From SURF-21 sp964529285 (GTDB lineage Bacteria; Actinomycetota; Geothermincolia; Geothermincolales; RBG-13-55-18), in assembly GCA_964529285.1 (NCBI GenBank), contig CAZGWK010000005.1, positions 33,327 to 97,326 on the forward strand: a DNA stretch of 64,000 nucleotides. The letters are read 5' to 3'. Below the pieces are notes generated by a model. It did no database searches, was not told the origin of the DNA, and saw only the letters and a program-made list of their open reading frames with translations. The translations under genes were made by a program, and so were the position numbers. Positions 9,428 to 17,040 of this stretch are shown here, in pieces. Every line of letters begins with the position of its first letter. Position 1 is the first letter of the stretch.

Positions 9428-9458
9428 GGGTGAAAGCGGGGTCAAGGAGGAATGCACG

Positions 9459-10130
9459 ATGGCCGAGGACGGTAAGGCTCACTTTCTGGATGATCTAAGG
9501 CTGGCCGTGAAGCGCAAGGGGGCGGGCGGTCTGGTGCGGGACGTCCTGCTGCATCCCGGCAACCAGGCCATAGCCCTCTACCGCGTTTACCGCATACTCT
9601 ACCTCAAGGGCCACCCCAACCTGGCCTTCCTGGGCTACAGGTTGAACTACTGGCTTTGCGGGGTGGAGATACATCCCGACGCCGATATCGGGCCGGACTT
9701 CCATCTCGACCACCCCGTGGCCACCCTCATCGGGCGCCAGACGCGTATCGGCAAGGGAGTGCGCATCTATTCCCATGTGGCCGTGGGGGCCGTGGGCCTG
9801 CCGGAGAACAAGCCCTTCATGGACGTGCGCGACTACGTGCAGATATATCACGGGGCCATGGTCGGCGGCAGCGCGACCATCGGCGAATACGCCGAGATCG
9901 GCCTCAACGCGGTGGTGTGGGACCAGGATGTGCCGCCCTATTCCGTGGTGGTGGGCAACCCGGCAAAGGTGATAAGGGTGGAGGGCAGGCGGGTCGATCC
10001 CGCCGACTACAAGGGATACAAGTACGACCCCGTGCATTTCCACGGTCCGCCTCCGGAGCACGACCCGGACAAAGAGCCGGAACGCAGCGAGTCCTGGACT
10101 GACCCCACTTCATACCTCGACAAGAAATAG
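9459..10130 (+). CDS. Serine acetyltransferase-like hexapeptide acyltransferase
   Basis: CysE/SAT-like protein with an N-terminal helical part (LVRDVLLHPGNQAIALYRVYRIL) and a left-handed beta-helix: IHPDADIGPDFHLDHPVATLIG, TRIGKGVRIYSHVAVGA, MVGGSATIGEYAEIGLNAVV and VVVGNPAKVIR as the closing turn. The HLDHP and GVRIY segments match the serine acetyltransferase acetyl-CoA and substrate loops. In this setting, downstream of glycosyltransferases, it may instead acetylate a glycan (such SAT-like enzymes occur in capsule loci). A charged, Pro/His-rich tail of about 40 residues is extra. GGAGGAATGCACG precedes the ATG; the gene is followed by a terminator hairpin. Confidence 0.87.
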   Translation: MAEDGKAHFLDDLRLAVKRKGAGGLVRDVLLHPGNQAIALYRVYRILYLKGHPNLAFLGYRLNYWLCGVEIHPDADIGPDFHLDHPVATLIGRQTRIGKGVRIYSHVAVGAVGLPENKPFMDVRDYVQIYHGAMVGGSATIGEYAEIGLNAVVWDQDVPPYSVVVGNPAKVIRVEGRRVDPADYKGYKYDPVHFHGPPPEHDPDKEPERSESWTDPTSYLDKK

Positions 10131-10135
10131 GCCGC

Positions 10136-10156
10136 CCGCGCGATATCCTCGCGCGG
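10136..10156. terminator. Hairpin terminator between convergent genes
   Basis: Perfect eight-base stem CCGCGCGA / TCGCGCGG around the loop TATCC, immediately after the acyltransferase stop and next to the end of the minus-strand deaminase remnant; a TTTTT run follows on the plus strand at about 10164. Confidence 0.65.
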
Positions 10157-10474
10157 TCAGCGGTTTTTCAGCCTCTCGTAGAGTTCGTCGATGTTGATGC
10201 CGAATATCCGGAAAGAGGCGTCGCGTAGCTCACTTGAGCAGTCGGCTGCCGCGAATACCTTGCCCTCCGCGAGGTCTCTCCACGTCGGCGGCAGCTTCTC
10301 TCTCTCCTCTGTCATCCCCCACATCTCGTCTCGCGCAAGGTAGAGCACTCTGCCTATCCCCGCCGTGAGCATGCGGACCATGCACATGGGGCAGGGCTCG
10401 AGCGAGGTGTACAGGGTAAGTTCCCCCGGCGGGATGTCGAGTCTTAAGTCCTCGAGCTCGTTCATGGTCACCAT
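10157..10474 (-). pseudogene. 5'-truncated cytidine/guanine deaminase-like remnant
   Basis: C-terminal two thirds of a zinc-dependent nucleoside deaminase of the CDA/TadA fold. ELTLYTSLEPCPMCMVRMLTAGIGRVLYLA carries the PCxxC zinc ligands. The third ligand and catalytic glutamate, H-x-E, are encoded just upstream as LHGE, but the first available ATG follows that glutamate, and reading further upstream gives no family-like N-terminus or good start. About 45-50 N-terminal residues are therefore missing. Either this is a decayed gene, or translation begins at a start I cannot recognise. The plus-strand EFR1-like gene begins about 110 bases away, in the space where the missing N-terminus should be. 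Confidence 0.7.
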
Positions 10475-10587
10475 CTCGCCGTGCAGGTCGCTGCGGAAAT
10501 AAGGGTGGAAAATATTATGGGTCGTGGTAGTATCTTGGCAGCGGAATATGGGAGGGGGACCCGGACTTGCGGCGAAGGAGGAATGAG

Positions 10588-11433
10588 TTGCACAAGGGGA
10601 CCGTCGCGTTCTTGTATCTTTCTCCCTCTGGCTCTACACGCAAAGCCGGACGTGAGGTCTGCGCGTTCCTCGAGGCAAGGGGTTACACGACGGAGGAGTT
10701 CGACATCGCCCGCTACCGCGGCAGCGAGGAAGAGATATTCAGGGGGATCCGTGAATGCTCCCTGCTGCTCGTGGGCAGTCCCGTATATGCCGACCACGCC
10801 GCGTACCCGGTTATGTCGCTGCTGGGATCGATACCCCGGGGCGAGGGGAAACCGGCGCTTGCCTATACCACGTACGGCGAGGTCTCCAGCGGGAGTTCCG
10901 TCTACCAGCTCTTCAAGGCGCTGGACGGCAAGGGGTACAGGGTTCTCGGCGTGGCGGAGGTCCTTGCGGTCCACTCCATGATGTTCAGGGACTCAAGACC
11001 CACGGGCGAGGGACGCCCGAACGAGGAGGATTTCGAGGTTCTCGGACGCTGGCTGGAAGAACTAGAGGTGGGACTCGCGCATGATGGTGTTGCGGGGATC
11101 GAGGCTTCCAACATACGGCCCGGCAGGTTCGACCGCATGCTCGATGCCGCGGTGTTCAACCCCGGGTTCATGCACCATTTCTGGCCCAGGATAAGATTCA
11201 GGCCCGAGAGGTGCGATTCCTGCGGAGCCTGCCAGAAGAAGTGCCCCGTGGGCAGGCTTGACGACTTGCCGAGGATTGACGGCGGCATCGACTGCCTCTA
11301 CTGTTACCAGTGCGTGCGCTCCTGCCCGCGGGGCGCATTCGACGCTCCCATGTGGATAGCCCATCAGGCGATCAGGTTCCTCAGCAAGGCGTCGGGCATG
11401 AGGCAGAAGCACGCTACCAGGACCTACACCTGA
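10588..11433 (+). CDS. EFR1-like flavodoxin/4Fe-4S ferredoxin fusion protein
   Basis: Electron-transfer protein with an N-terminal flavodoxin-like domain (AFLYLSPSGSTRKAG as the FMN phosphate loop; LLVGSPVYADHAAYP; YTTYGEVSSGSS) and a C-terminal ferredoxin with two 4Fe-4S sites: CDSCGACQKKCP and CLYCYQCVRSCP. Such proteins are common in strict anaerobes and pass electrons from reduced ferredoxin to flavin. The start was set at TTG 10588, preceded by GCGAAGGAGGAATGAG with ideal spacing; an in-frame TTG 21 bases earlier would place the ribosome site inside the gene. No operon partner is obvious. Confidence 0.88.
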   Translation: MHKGTVAFLYLSPSGSTRKAGREVCAFLEARGYTTEEFDIARYRGSEEEIFRGIRECSLLLVGSPVYADHAAYPVMSLLGSIPRGEGKPALAYTTYGEVSSGSSVYQLFKALDGKGYRVLGVAEVLAVHSMMFRDSRPTGEGRPNEEDFEVLGRWLEELEVGLAHDGVAGIEASNIRPGRFDRMLDAAVFNPGFMHHFWPRIRFRPERCDSCGACQKKCPVGRLDDLPRIDGGIDCLYCYQCVRSCPRGAFDAPMWIAHQAIRFLSKASGMRQKHATRTYT

Positions 11434-11599
11434 AGCGCCGGTAAAAGAGCAAACGGACTATTTCGTTATTCCCCCGATGAGAAGAGAGAGATGCGCCGGT
11501 GTCCGCGCACCCCTCTTCCTTACACATGCCTTATGGCCCTGCTGCAAGCGGTTGCATAATCATTAAACGGTTGCGAACATGGTTTTTTAGGGACGGCCT

Positions 11600-12172
11600 C
11601 TATTGACCGGGGGCGGCGTCGCCCAGGAAGAGCTTCATGGTATCACGCGCGTCGCCTATGCGCCCTCCCAACACGTGGTAATAGGGGCTGAGCATCAGGG
11701 CCGGCGGCTCGGCCAGGCGGCCGTCGCGGCAGTAGCGGTCGTTCAATTCCGCGCATACGACCTTCCCGATGACCAGGGCGTATCTGTCTCCCGTCACCTC
11801 ACTGTCGATTACCGCCTCGATCCACCCGAGGGCATCGTCTATCCGCGGCGGCGCGACCTCCTTTGAGGGCGACGATCCCAGGCCCACCTCTTTCAACTCG
11901 TCCACCTCCGGTGGATAGTTCTTCGCGGTCATCATGGCCTTGTCGAAGGATGGTTCGCCCATGACGTTGACCACGAATTCCCCCGTATCCCGGATGTTCT
12001 TCAGGGTGTGGCGCGGCAGGGCCGAGGCGATGGCGATGAGGTCCAGCGGCCTGAGTATGGGCATGACGCAGCCGTAGGGCGCCGCGTTTGCGATGCCATC
12101 CGCGTCGACGGTGGTGATCACGGTTACCGGCAACGGTAACATGAGTTTGAATTGATCAGGTCTTAACTCCAT
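11600..12172 (-). CDS. Flavin reductase-like FMN-binding protein
   Basis: Member of the flavin-reductase-like (DIM6/NTAB) split-barrel family binding FMN. Diagnostic stretches are LPLPVTVITTVDADGIANAAPYG, ALPRHTLKNIRDTGEFVVNV and GDRYALVIGKVV. About 190 residues is standard for single-domain members. It lies downstream of the ABC importer genes on the same strand, after a TrmO-like remnant, and could act as a ferric or corrinoid reductase for imported substrate; this role is inferred from position only. GAGGAGATGAG lies upstream of the ATG. Confidence 0.85.
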   Translation of the reverse strand: MELRPDQFKLMLPLPVTVITTVDADGIANAAPYGCVMPILRPLDLIAIASALPRHTLKNIRDTGEFVVNVMGEPSFDKAMMTAKNYPPEVDELKEVGLGSSPSKEVAPPRIDDALGWIEAVIDSEVTGDRYALVIGKVVCAELNDRYCRDGRLAEPPALMLSPYYHVLGGRIGDARDTMKLFLGDAAPGQ

Positions 12173-12227
12173 CAGGTCTCATCTCCTCATATATGGTTTT
12201 GCCTCGCGAAACGGTGGTGCAGGGTAT

Positions 12228-12377
12228 CTACTTCCTGCAATGCGAAACGGCCTCCTCCGGCGAGAAGCGGCCCTGGAAGGGGGCTTCGTTCATGGTCCTG
12301 TAAGGTGAACCGATCACCCCCAGAGGCTTCAGGGCCATGGGCTCATCCCGCTTCTCGGCGGAGCCTTTGTTGGGCAT
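12228..12377 (-). pseudogene. N-terminal fragment of a TsaA/TrmO-like tRNA methyltransferase
   Basis: A 49-codon reading frame whose start follows the ABC ATPase stop by a few bases. PLGVIGSPYRT...EAPFQGRFSPEE matches the first strand and substrate loop of the TsaA/TrmO family (PIGVIxSPy, P-x-QG pattern). The family needs about 130-160 residues; here a TAG follows shortly after SPEEAVSHCRK and none of the downstream frames restores the fold. TsaA-like genes often accompany iron/cobalamin importers in anaerobes, so this looks like a deletion remnant of a genuine operon member. Too short for most gene callers. Confidence 0.65.
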
Positions 12378-12381
12378 ACAG

Positions 12382-13170
12382 TCATTCCCCCATTCCTTTA
12401 TCCGCCTCCAGGGCCTCCAGCGGGATCACGATCTTCCTGTCTCCCAGCGTCTCGACCTCCACCCTTACCCCGTATACCCTGACCATACTCTCGGGGGTTA
12501 TTACCTCTGTTCCTCCGCAATCGAATATCGCGCCGTCCTTGAGGAGCATGAACTTGTGCGAAAAGCGCAGGGCCAGGTTCACGTCGTGGATGGCCATCAG
12601 CGCAGCTATGCCCCTTTCGGCGACAGCCCTCTTCACCGTCTCCATGACCTCCAGCTGGTTTCTCAGGTCCAGGTTGCTGGTGGGTTCGTCCAGGAGCATT
12701 ATGCCCGGTTCCTGGGCCAGGGCCCTGGCGATTACCACTTTCTGCAGCTCCCCCCCGCTGAGCTGGTCCAGGTAGCGCAGGGAAAGGTCCTCCAGTTCCA
12801 GGGACTCCATCACCTCCTGTACCACCTCCAGGTCACCGGCGCTCGCTCCCCAGTTGATGTGAGGCCGCCTCCCCATGAGCACGGCGTCGAACACGGTCAG
12901 CCTGGCGCTGGTGCTCTCCCTCTGGGCCACGTAGCCCATGCGGCGGGCCATCTCCATGCGGCTCAAGCGTGCCGCGTCCTCCTCCTCGATGAGTACGGTA
13001 CCTTCCTGGGGGTGCAGTATCCTCAGCAGGCATTTGATCATGGTGCTTTTTCCGGCGCCGTTGTTGCCGAGGATGGAACAGAGCTCGCCCCTGGCGACGT
13101 CGAAGGACACCCCGTCCAGGACGGGCTTTGCGTTATAGGCGAACCGTATCCCGTCAACCGCCAGCATCAT
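12382..13170 (-). CDS. ABC importer ATPase (FecE/BtuD/FepC-like)
   Basis: Cytoplasmic ATPase subunit of an iron-siderophore, haem or cobalamin importer. Walker A GNNGAGKST, Q-loop YVAQRE, signature LSGGELQ, Walker B IMLLDEPT and the switch histidine in AIHDVNLAL are all intact. The 262-residue length is normal. Its ATG overlaps the permease stop by four bases (ATGA); a second ATG three bases on has better spacing to AGGAGG. Clear operon membership with the permease and binding protein. Confidence 0.93.
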   Translation of the reverse strand: MMLAVDGIRFAYNAKPVLDGVSFDVARGELCSILGNNGAGKSTMIKCLLRILHPQEGTVLIEEEDAARLSRMEMARRMGYVAQRESTSARLTVFDAVLMGRRPHINWGASAGDLEVVQEVMESLELEDLSLRYLDQLSGGELQKVVIARALAQEPGIMLLDEPTSNLDLRNQLEVMETVKRAVAERGIAALMAIHDVNLALRFSHKFMLLKDGAIFDCGGTEVITPESMVRVYGVRVEVETLGDRKIVIPLEALEADKGMGE

Positions 13171-14240
13171 GTCCTCCTGTAGCCCCTTATAAGGATGTAC
13201 AGGAACAGGGGAGCGCCCATGAAAGCGGTTATGGCCCCTACGGGCAGGACGATGGGCGCGATGATGGTCCTGCTCAAGGTATCCGAGGCCACGAGTATGA
13301 ATGCGCCCATGGCGCAGGAGCCGGGTATGAGGTAGCGGTAATCGCTGCCGATCATCCTGCGCATTATGTGGGGGCTCACGAGGCCGAGAAAGGCGATGAT
13401 CCCCAGGAAGGAGACCGCGACCGCCGTGACCAGGGAGGCCAGGAACATCCCCACCATCCTCGTCCTCCCGACGTTCACCCCCAGGCTGCTGGCGGTATCG
13501 TCGCCGCTCTCCAGGGCGTTGAAGTTCCAGCGGTTGAGGATGAAATACGCCGTGACGGGAAAGGTGAGCGCCGCCATGATCGCCAGCTCCTGCCAGGAAG
13601 CGCGACCGACGTCACCGAAGGTCCAGAAGACTATGGACGCCACCTGCACGTCGTTGGCGAAATACTGCGTGATCACGGTGCCGGCGGTGAAGAGGGAACC
13701 GAAGGCGACTCCGGCCAGGATCATGGCCTCGGGGGTTATCCCCTTGTACCTGGCCAGGATCAATATGGCGAAGGTGGCGGACAGTGCCCCCGCGAAAGCG
13801 GCCACCGTGACCAGGTAGGGGTTCTTGATCAACACGGCGTCGGCGCCGCTGCTCTGCACGCTACCCGCCCCCATGGCCACGATGGCCACGGCCGCTCCGA
13901 ACGCCGCACCCTGCGATATTCCGAGGGTGTAATCGGATGCCAGCGGGTTGAGGAGCACGCCCTGCATGATGCAGCCCGCGACGGACAGGCCTATGCCCGC
14001 CACTATCGCCGCCAGTACGCGCACCAGCCGGATGTTGATCACGATCTGGGTGGTGCGCTCGTCCGCCTGCCCCACCAGTGCTTTCAGCACATCGAGCGGG
14101 GAGACGCCCGCCGAGCCCAGCGCCATGGCGATCACCGCCAGTATCAGGGTAGCGGCGACCACCGCGGCTATCACCATGACCTTCCTCCTGGTGTAGCCGC
14201 GGTATCCCTCCTGCGCCGTCTCCACGGTCGCCGTGGTCAC
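13167..14240 (-). CDS. FecCD-family ABC transporter permease
   Basis: Integral membrane permease (about nine to ten helices) of the BtuC/FecCD family importing metal chelates. Family marks include VRVLAAIVAGIGLSVAGCIMQGVLLNPLASDYTLGISQGAAFG (the conserved NPLA-P/D region and GASxGA-like motif) and FLGLVSPHIMRRMIGSDYRYLIP, the loop contacting the ATPase. 357 residues is usual. GTG start; GGAAGGAG lies somewhat far upstream. A single permease gene is present, so it would act as a homodimer. Confidence 0.93.
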   Translation of the reverse strand: MTTATVETAQEGYRGYTRRKVMVIAAVVAATLILAVIAMALGSAGVSPLDVLKALVGQADERTTQIVINIRLVRVLAAIVAGIGLSVAGCIMQGVLLNPLASDYTLGISQGAAFGAAVAIVAMGAGSVQSSGADAVLIKNPYLVTVAAFAGALSATFAILILARYKGITPEAMILAGVAFGSLFTAGTVITQYFANDVQVASIVFWTFGDVGRASWQELAIMAALTFPVTAYFILNRWNFNALESGDDTASSLGVNVGRTRMVGMFLASLVTAVAVSFLGIIAFLGLVSPHIMRRMIGSDYRYLIPGSCAMGAFILVASDTLSRTIIAPIVLPVGAITAFMGAPLFLYILIRGYRRT

Positions 14241-14293
14241 GTCAGGCTCACCCGCTCCTTCCTAAACTCCGGCATCACCGGCTTGCAGCGCCA

Positions 14294-15415
14294 TCATTGT
14301 GAGGACGGATCGAGCTGCACAAAACCCCCGAAGTCCTGGGCCATCTGCTCGTACATGGCCTCGCCGAGCAGTAATTCGTAGATCTCGTCGGCCTTCTCGA
14401 CGGGGTCTATGTCCTCGAAGGCGTCCGGGAATACGGTCTTGCCCATGAAATAGGAGTCGGCGATGGCGGTGTCGATATTGGTGGTGTAATAGTTATAGGG
14501 CAGGTAGCCGTAGAAGTCGCCGTTCTTAAGGGCCTGCAGCGAATCGTAGAGACCGGGGTTGGTCCTGTAATCCTCCACCACCATTCCGTAACCCGACTCG
14601 TCTATGAAGATTATTTCAGGGTCCCACTCCAGGAGCTTCTCTTTGTCTATCATGACGCTGCCGCCGGTTCCCGTCTCGTCCACCACGTTCACGGCGTTTA
14701 TGGCGTCCAGGGACGGAAAGCTGCCCTGGGTGCTCTCTATGCCATGGGTACCTTTCATGCCCAGACCTCCCACGTAAACGGTGGGCTTGTCGGATTCGGG
14801 GATGTCGGCGGTGCGCTCATCCAGGTCGGCCTGGCAGTCTTTGATGTAATCGATCACATCCTGCGCCCGTTGGGTGCTTCCCGTTATCTCGCCGACGAGG
14901 GCGATGGATGATAAGACCTCCTCATCGAAGGTGCCCAAGGCACCGTAGCTCAGCACCACCACCGGTATTCCCGTCTTTGATTGCAGCTCGTCCGCCTTGG
15001 CCGAGTCCACCAGGTAGGCCACGAATATCACGTCGGGGTCCACGGTGATCAGCATCTCCGGGTCGGGCGTGGAATCCGGCCCTCCCTGGCCGATGACGGG
15101 AAGGTCGAGCAGTTGCGGGTTCGCAATGATATACGGCCTCCCTGTGGACCACTGCAGCTCCATGTTCTCTATACCCACCACCTTGTCCGCATCGCCCGTG
15201 TAGCATACCAGGCGCAGGGCGCCGGGCCCGATGGCCGTCACCCTCTCCACCGGCCCGGTGATCTCCACCTCGCGCCCGGCCAGGTCGGTGACGACTATGC
15301 TCTGCGGTCCGTTGGCATCGTCGTCTCCGGAATCGTTGCCGCAGCCGGCGAGCAACATTGCGGTCAGCGCTATTACCGCCAGCATGACGATGATGATCAT
15401 GGGTCTCTTTTTCAT
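14294..15415 (-). CDS. ABC substrate-binding lipoprotein (BtuF/FepB-like)
   Basis: Extracytoplasmic binding protein feeding the adjacent permease. The N-terminus has a hydrophobic signal and the lipobox MLLAGC followed by GNDSGDDD, so it should be lipid-anchored. The PBP class III fold is shown by VVTDLAGREVEITGPVERV at the N-lobe, VAYLVDSAKADELQ-type text and VYVGGLGMKGTHGIESTQG near the middle. ATG at 15415 was chosen because AAAGGAG lies ten bases upstream; eight in-frame upstream codons lack such a site. A long hairpin with a T-run precedes the gene. Ligand (iron chelate or corrinoid) cannot be decided. Confidence 0.9.
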   Translation of the reverse strand: MKKRPMIIIVMLAVIALTAMLLAGCGNDSGDDDANGPQSIVVTDLAGREVEITGPVERVTAIGPGALRLVCYTGDADKVVGIENMELQWSTGRPYIIANPQLLDLPVIGQGGPDSTPDPEMLITVDPDVIFVAYLVDSAKADELQSKTGIPVVVLSYGALGTFDEEVLSSIALVGEITGSTQRAQDVIDYIKDCQADLDERTADIPESDKPTVYVGGLGMKGTHGIESTQGSFPSLDAINAVNVVDETGTGGSVMIDKEKLLEWDPEIIFIDESGYGMVVEDYRTNPGLYDSLQALKNGDFYGYLPYNYYTTNIDTAIADSYFMGKTVFPDAFEDIDPVEKADEIYELLLGEAMYEQMAQDFGGFVQLDPSSQ

Positions 15416-15460
15416 ACTTACTCTGCTCCTTTCTTTCAAACCGCTCCCTCAAAGCACGAA

Positions 15461-15502
15461 AAGGTCTTCCCTGCCTGCCTTCGCGGCGGGCGTGAAGACC
15501 TT
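15461..15502 (-). terminator. Long hairpin (possible attenuator) upstream of the binding-protein gene
   Basis: On the minus strand AAGGTCTTC...GAAGACCTT encloses a second stem GCCcGCC/GGCaGGC with a GCGAA loop, and TTTTCG follows directly. It lies 46 bases before the binding-protein start, inside the operon, so it may reduce read-through from the methyltransferase gene or respond to a signal. Confidence 0.5.
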
Positions 15503-15623
15503 CTCGGTCGCCGTTCTCGCTTTTCTCTTGCGGTCTACCCGGCTAGAGAGTGTTCAGCCTTCTTGGCTGTCTTTCTTTTACCGGTACGAAGCGATCTTTC
15601 CCTGACCTGCAGACAACGCTTGT

Positions 15624-16226
15624 CTACGCACCTCTATATGCCTGCAACAAGTACGCATCGCTATTATCAGACAATATTATTTCCTGGAAACCCGCCCTCC
15701 TGAACATGACCTTCATCTCTGGTCCGTCCGGGAGCATGTCCCCGCCCACCTCTCTCCCGATATCATGGTGCATAGCATTGACCGCATCGCGGCTTTCGTT
15801 ATGGCATATGGTGACCTTGCCCCCGGGTTTGAGCACGCGGAATATCTCCCGCGCCGCCGACTCCTTGTCCGACACGTGGGGAAAACAGTTGTGGCAGATG
15901 ACCTCGTCGAAGGATTGATCGAGGAAGGGGGTGCGTGATATGTCTGCGTGGATATATTCGACGTTGGGCCTCTCGTGCTTCTCGCGGGCGATCCACAGCA
16001 TCCTTTCGGCGATATCCACCGCGGTCACACTTCCGTTTTCTCCTACTGCCTCCAAGAGCCATGGGATTATGAGGCCGGTTCCGCACCCGACGTCCAGCAC
16101 CTTGCTTCCAGGTCTTATCCCCAAGCCGCGGATGAGACGCTCGCTTATTGCCATGCGCTCTGCAGCGTGGACATCGTCCCAGGTATCCGCCCTCTGGTTG
16201 AAGAAGCTCCTGGTCGCCGCCATCAT
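15624..16226 (-). CDS. Class I SAM-dependent methyltransferase at head of ABC importer operon
   Basis: Methyltransf_11/UbiE-like protein: VLDVGCGTGLIIPWLLEAV is motif I, VTAVDIAERM the acidic loop, and FDEVICHNCFPHVSD motif II. Length (200 residues) is normal for the fold. AAAGGAG nine bases before the first ATG supports this start. First gene after a promoter and an apparent terminator in the leader, and followed by the importer genes; methylation of an imported metal ligand or of a corrinoid precursor is a contextual guess only. Confidence 0.85.
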   Translation of the reverse strand: MMAATRSFFNQRADTWDDVHAAERMAISERLIRGLGIRPGSKVLDVGCGTGLIIPWLLEAVGENGSVTAVDIAERMLWIAREKHERPNVEYIHADISRTPFLDQSFDEVICHNCFPHVSDKESAAREIFRVLKPGGKVTICHNESRDAVNAMHHDIGREVGGDMLPDGPEMKVMFRRAGFQEIILSDNSDAYLLQAYRGA

Positions 16227-16289
16227 TTTCGAAATCTCCTTTAGTTCGCGAGTTCCGCCCTCACAAAGCGCCGCCCGTACGGGTGAATC

Positions 16290-16326
16290 CGTAAAAATAA
16301 AACCACGAAGGCCGCAGCCTTCGTGG
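16290..16326 (-). terminator. Intrinsic terminator in the leader of the ABC importer operon
   Basis: Read on the minus strand: perfect ten-base stem CCACGAAGGC / GCCTTCGTGG with a four-base loop, followed by TTTTATTTTTAC. It sits about 65 bases upstream of the first structural gene and downstream of a promoter, the arrangement of a transcription attenuator. Confidence 0.75.
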
Positions 16327-16394
16327 CTACCATTTCATGGTCCGGAAAACAAACTCACCGCAGCGGCTTCATGCCGCTCATGCACTCTATCTGT
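16327..16394 (-). promoter_or_regulatory. Candidate cis-regulatory leader RNA of the ABC importer operon
   Basis: About 70 transcribed bases between the predicted start site and the attenuator hairpin. Two small stems are visible (GCGGC/GCCGC around ATGAA, and CCAT/ATGG around GAA just before the terminator). I do not recognise a known riboswitch consensus: no cobalamin B12-box, SAM, or molybdate-type signature is evident. A regulatory role is inferred from the promoter-terminator-gene order. Confidence 0.4.
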
Positions 16395-16401
16395 CGCCTT
16401 T

Positions 16402-16431
16402 ATAATAAAGCAATCTAGACGGTTCTATCAA
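16402..16431 (-). promoter_or_regulatory. Sigma-70-type promoter of the ABC importer operon
   Basis: Minus-strand TTGATA and TATTAT separated by 18 bases; transcription would start near 16394 and run through the attenuator into the methyltransferase gene. Confidence 0.5.
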
Positions 16432-16577
16432 CTGCAGGTGCCGGCGGCAGAGCGTCTATCAGATTAACCCCCGATTCTTGAGAAACCCGGTTATCCGGCA
16501 TCGCCTACCAGTCTCACGCAGTCACAGGTCCTGAGCTTCCCCCTACTGTGCATTATATTCAATAAATTCGAGATAAA

Positions 16578-16620
16578 AACCGGATGGCGATAGGCCATCC
16601 GGTTCCTCTAGTTTGGCCCT
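16578..16620 (+). repeat. Left terminal inverted repeat of the insertion sequence
   Basis: Opens AACCGGATGGC, continues through the GATAGG hairpin loop and ends CTAGTTTGGCCCT. Differs from the inverted right end mainly in the loop and at two or three single bases. Confidence 0.8.
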
Positions 16621-16698
16621 TAACCCCACTCGGCTCAATGTACTGATCCAATGATCGTCCAAAATCCTGCAGGAATAGAAGGATTTCTGTCGAAATAA

Positions 16699-16720
16699 TA
16701 TCTAGTGTTATGACTAGATA
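16699..16720. promoter_or_regulatory. Palindromic operator candidate before the transposase
   Basis: Perfect inverted repeat TATCTAGT-N6-ACTAGATA directly followed by TAGTATAGAAT, a likely -10 region, and then the AAAGGGGGAG ribosome site of the first transposase frame. The AbrB-like first frame could bind here and repress transposition; this is inference. Confidence 0.45.
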
Positions 16721-16755
16721 GTATAGAATATCCGTATGACCTGAAAGGGGGAGAC

Positions 16756-17040
16756 ATGGGTTACCCGACCAAGGTGCAGCTGATCAGGCGCAAAAAGAGC
16801 GAGCAGTGGTACATCAACTTCCCCTCCGCGGTGGCCCAAGCCATGGACTTCTGCCGGGGGGAGACGGTGGAGTGGTTCGTGAAGGACCGGGCAACGCTGG
16901 TACTCAAGCGCCCCTCCGCCCCACCGCTGGAGATCGAGAAGGCTAAAAAAGGGGGCTCTACGGGGAGATCTCCCGCCTCTTCGAAGACTGCCGGGACTCC
17001 TTCGCCAGCCAGCGCAGCTACGAGAGGGCGAAAGCCCTAG
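16756..17040 (+). CDS. Transposase first frame (AbrB/SpoVT-like N-terminal segment)
   Basis: Begins MGYPTKVQLIRRKKSEQWYI and continues NFPSAVAQAMDFCRGETVEWFV, resembling the swapped-hairpin AbrB DNA-binding fold. Meaningful similarity ends around EIEKAKK; the rest of this frame (Ser/Pro/Ala-rich) is the out-of-frame reading of transposase sequence. A strong AAAGGGGGAG ribosome site precedes the ATG. At the A6G5 run (16945-16955) a -1 slip joins it to the large frame and would give a 544-residue product. Alone it would be a 94-residue protein that might act as a repressor. Confidence 0.7.
   Translation: MGYPTKVQLIRRKKSEQWYINFPSAVAQAMDFCRGETVEWFVKDRATLVLKRPSAPPLEIEKAKKGGSTGRSPASSKTAGTPSPASAATRGRKP
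16945..16955 (+). other. Probable -1 frameshift site in the transposase
   Basis: Run of six A followed by five G (AAAAAAGGGGG). Zero-frame codons are AAA AAA GGG. Downstream, the -1 frame reads LYGEISRLFEDCRDSFASQR and continues without stop into the DDE transposase; ribosomal or RNA-polymerase slippage here would join the frames. Confidence 0.6.

Noticed and set aside
13128..14381. A 417-codon plus-strand frame opposite the permease gene
   Set aside because: His/Gly/Asp-rich composition typical of antisense readings of membrane proteins; the minus strand encodes a clear FecCD permease.
15503..15623. GGGTAGACCGC before the binding-protein hairpin, reminiscent of a T-box motif
   Set aside because: One base short of the consensus, no specifier stem recognised, and an importer gene is not a usual T-box target.
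16440..16577. Search for a cobalamin riboswitch upstream of the importer operon
   Set aside because: AGGACCTGTGACTGCG is weakly similar to riboswitch cores, but the B12-box and other conserved blocks are absent and it lies upstream of the likely promoter.
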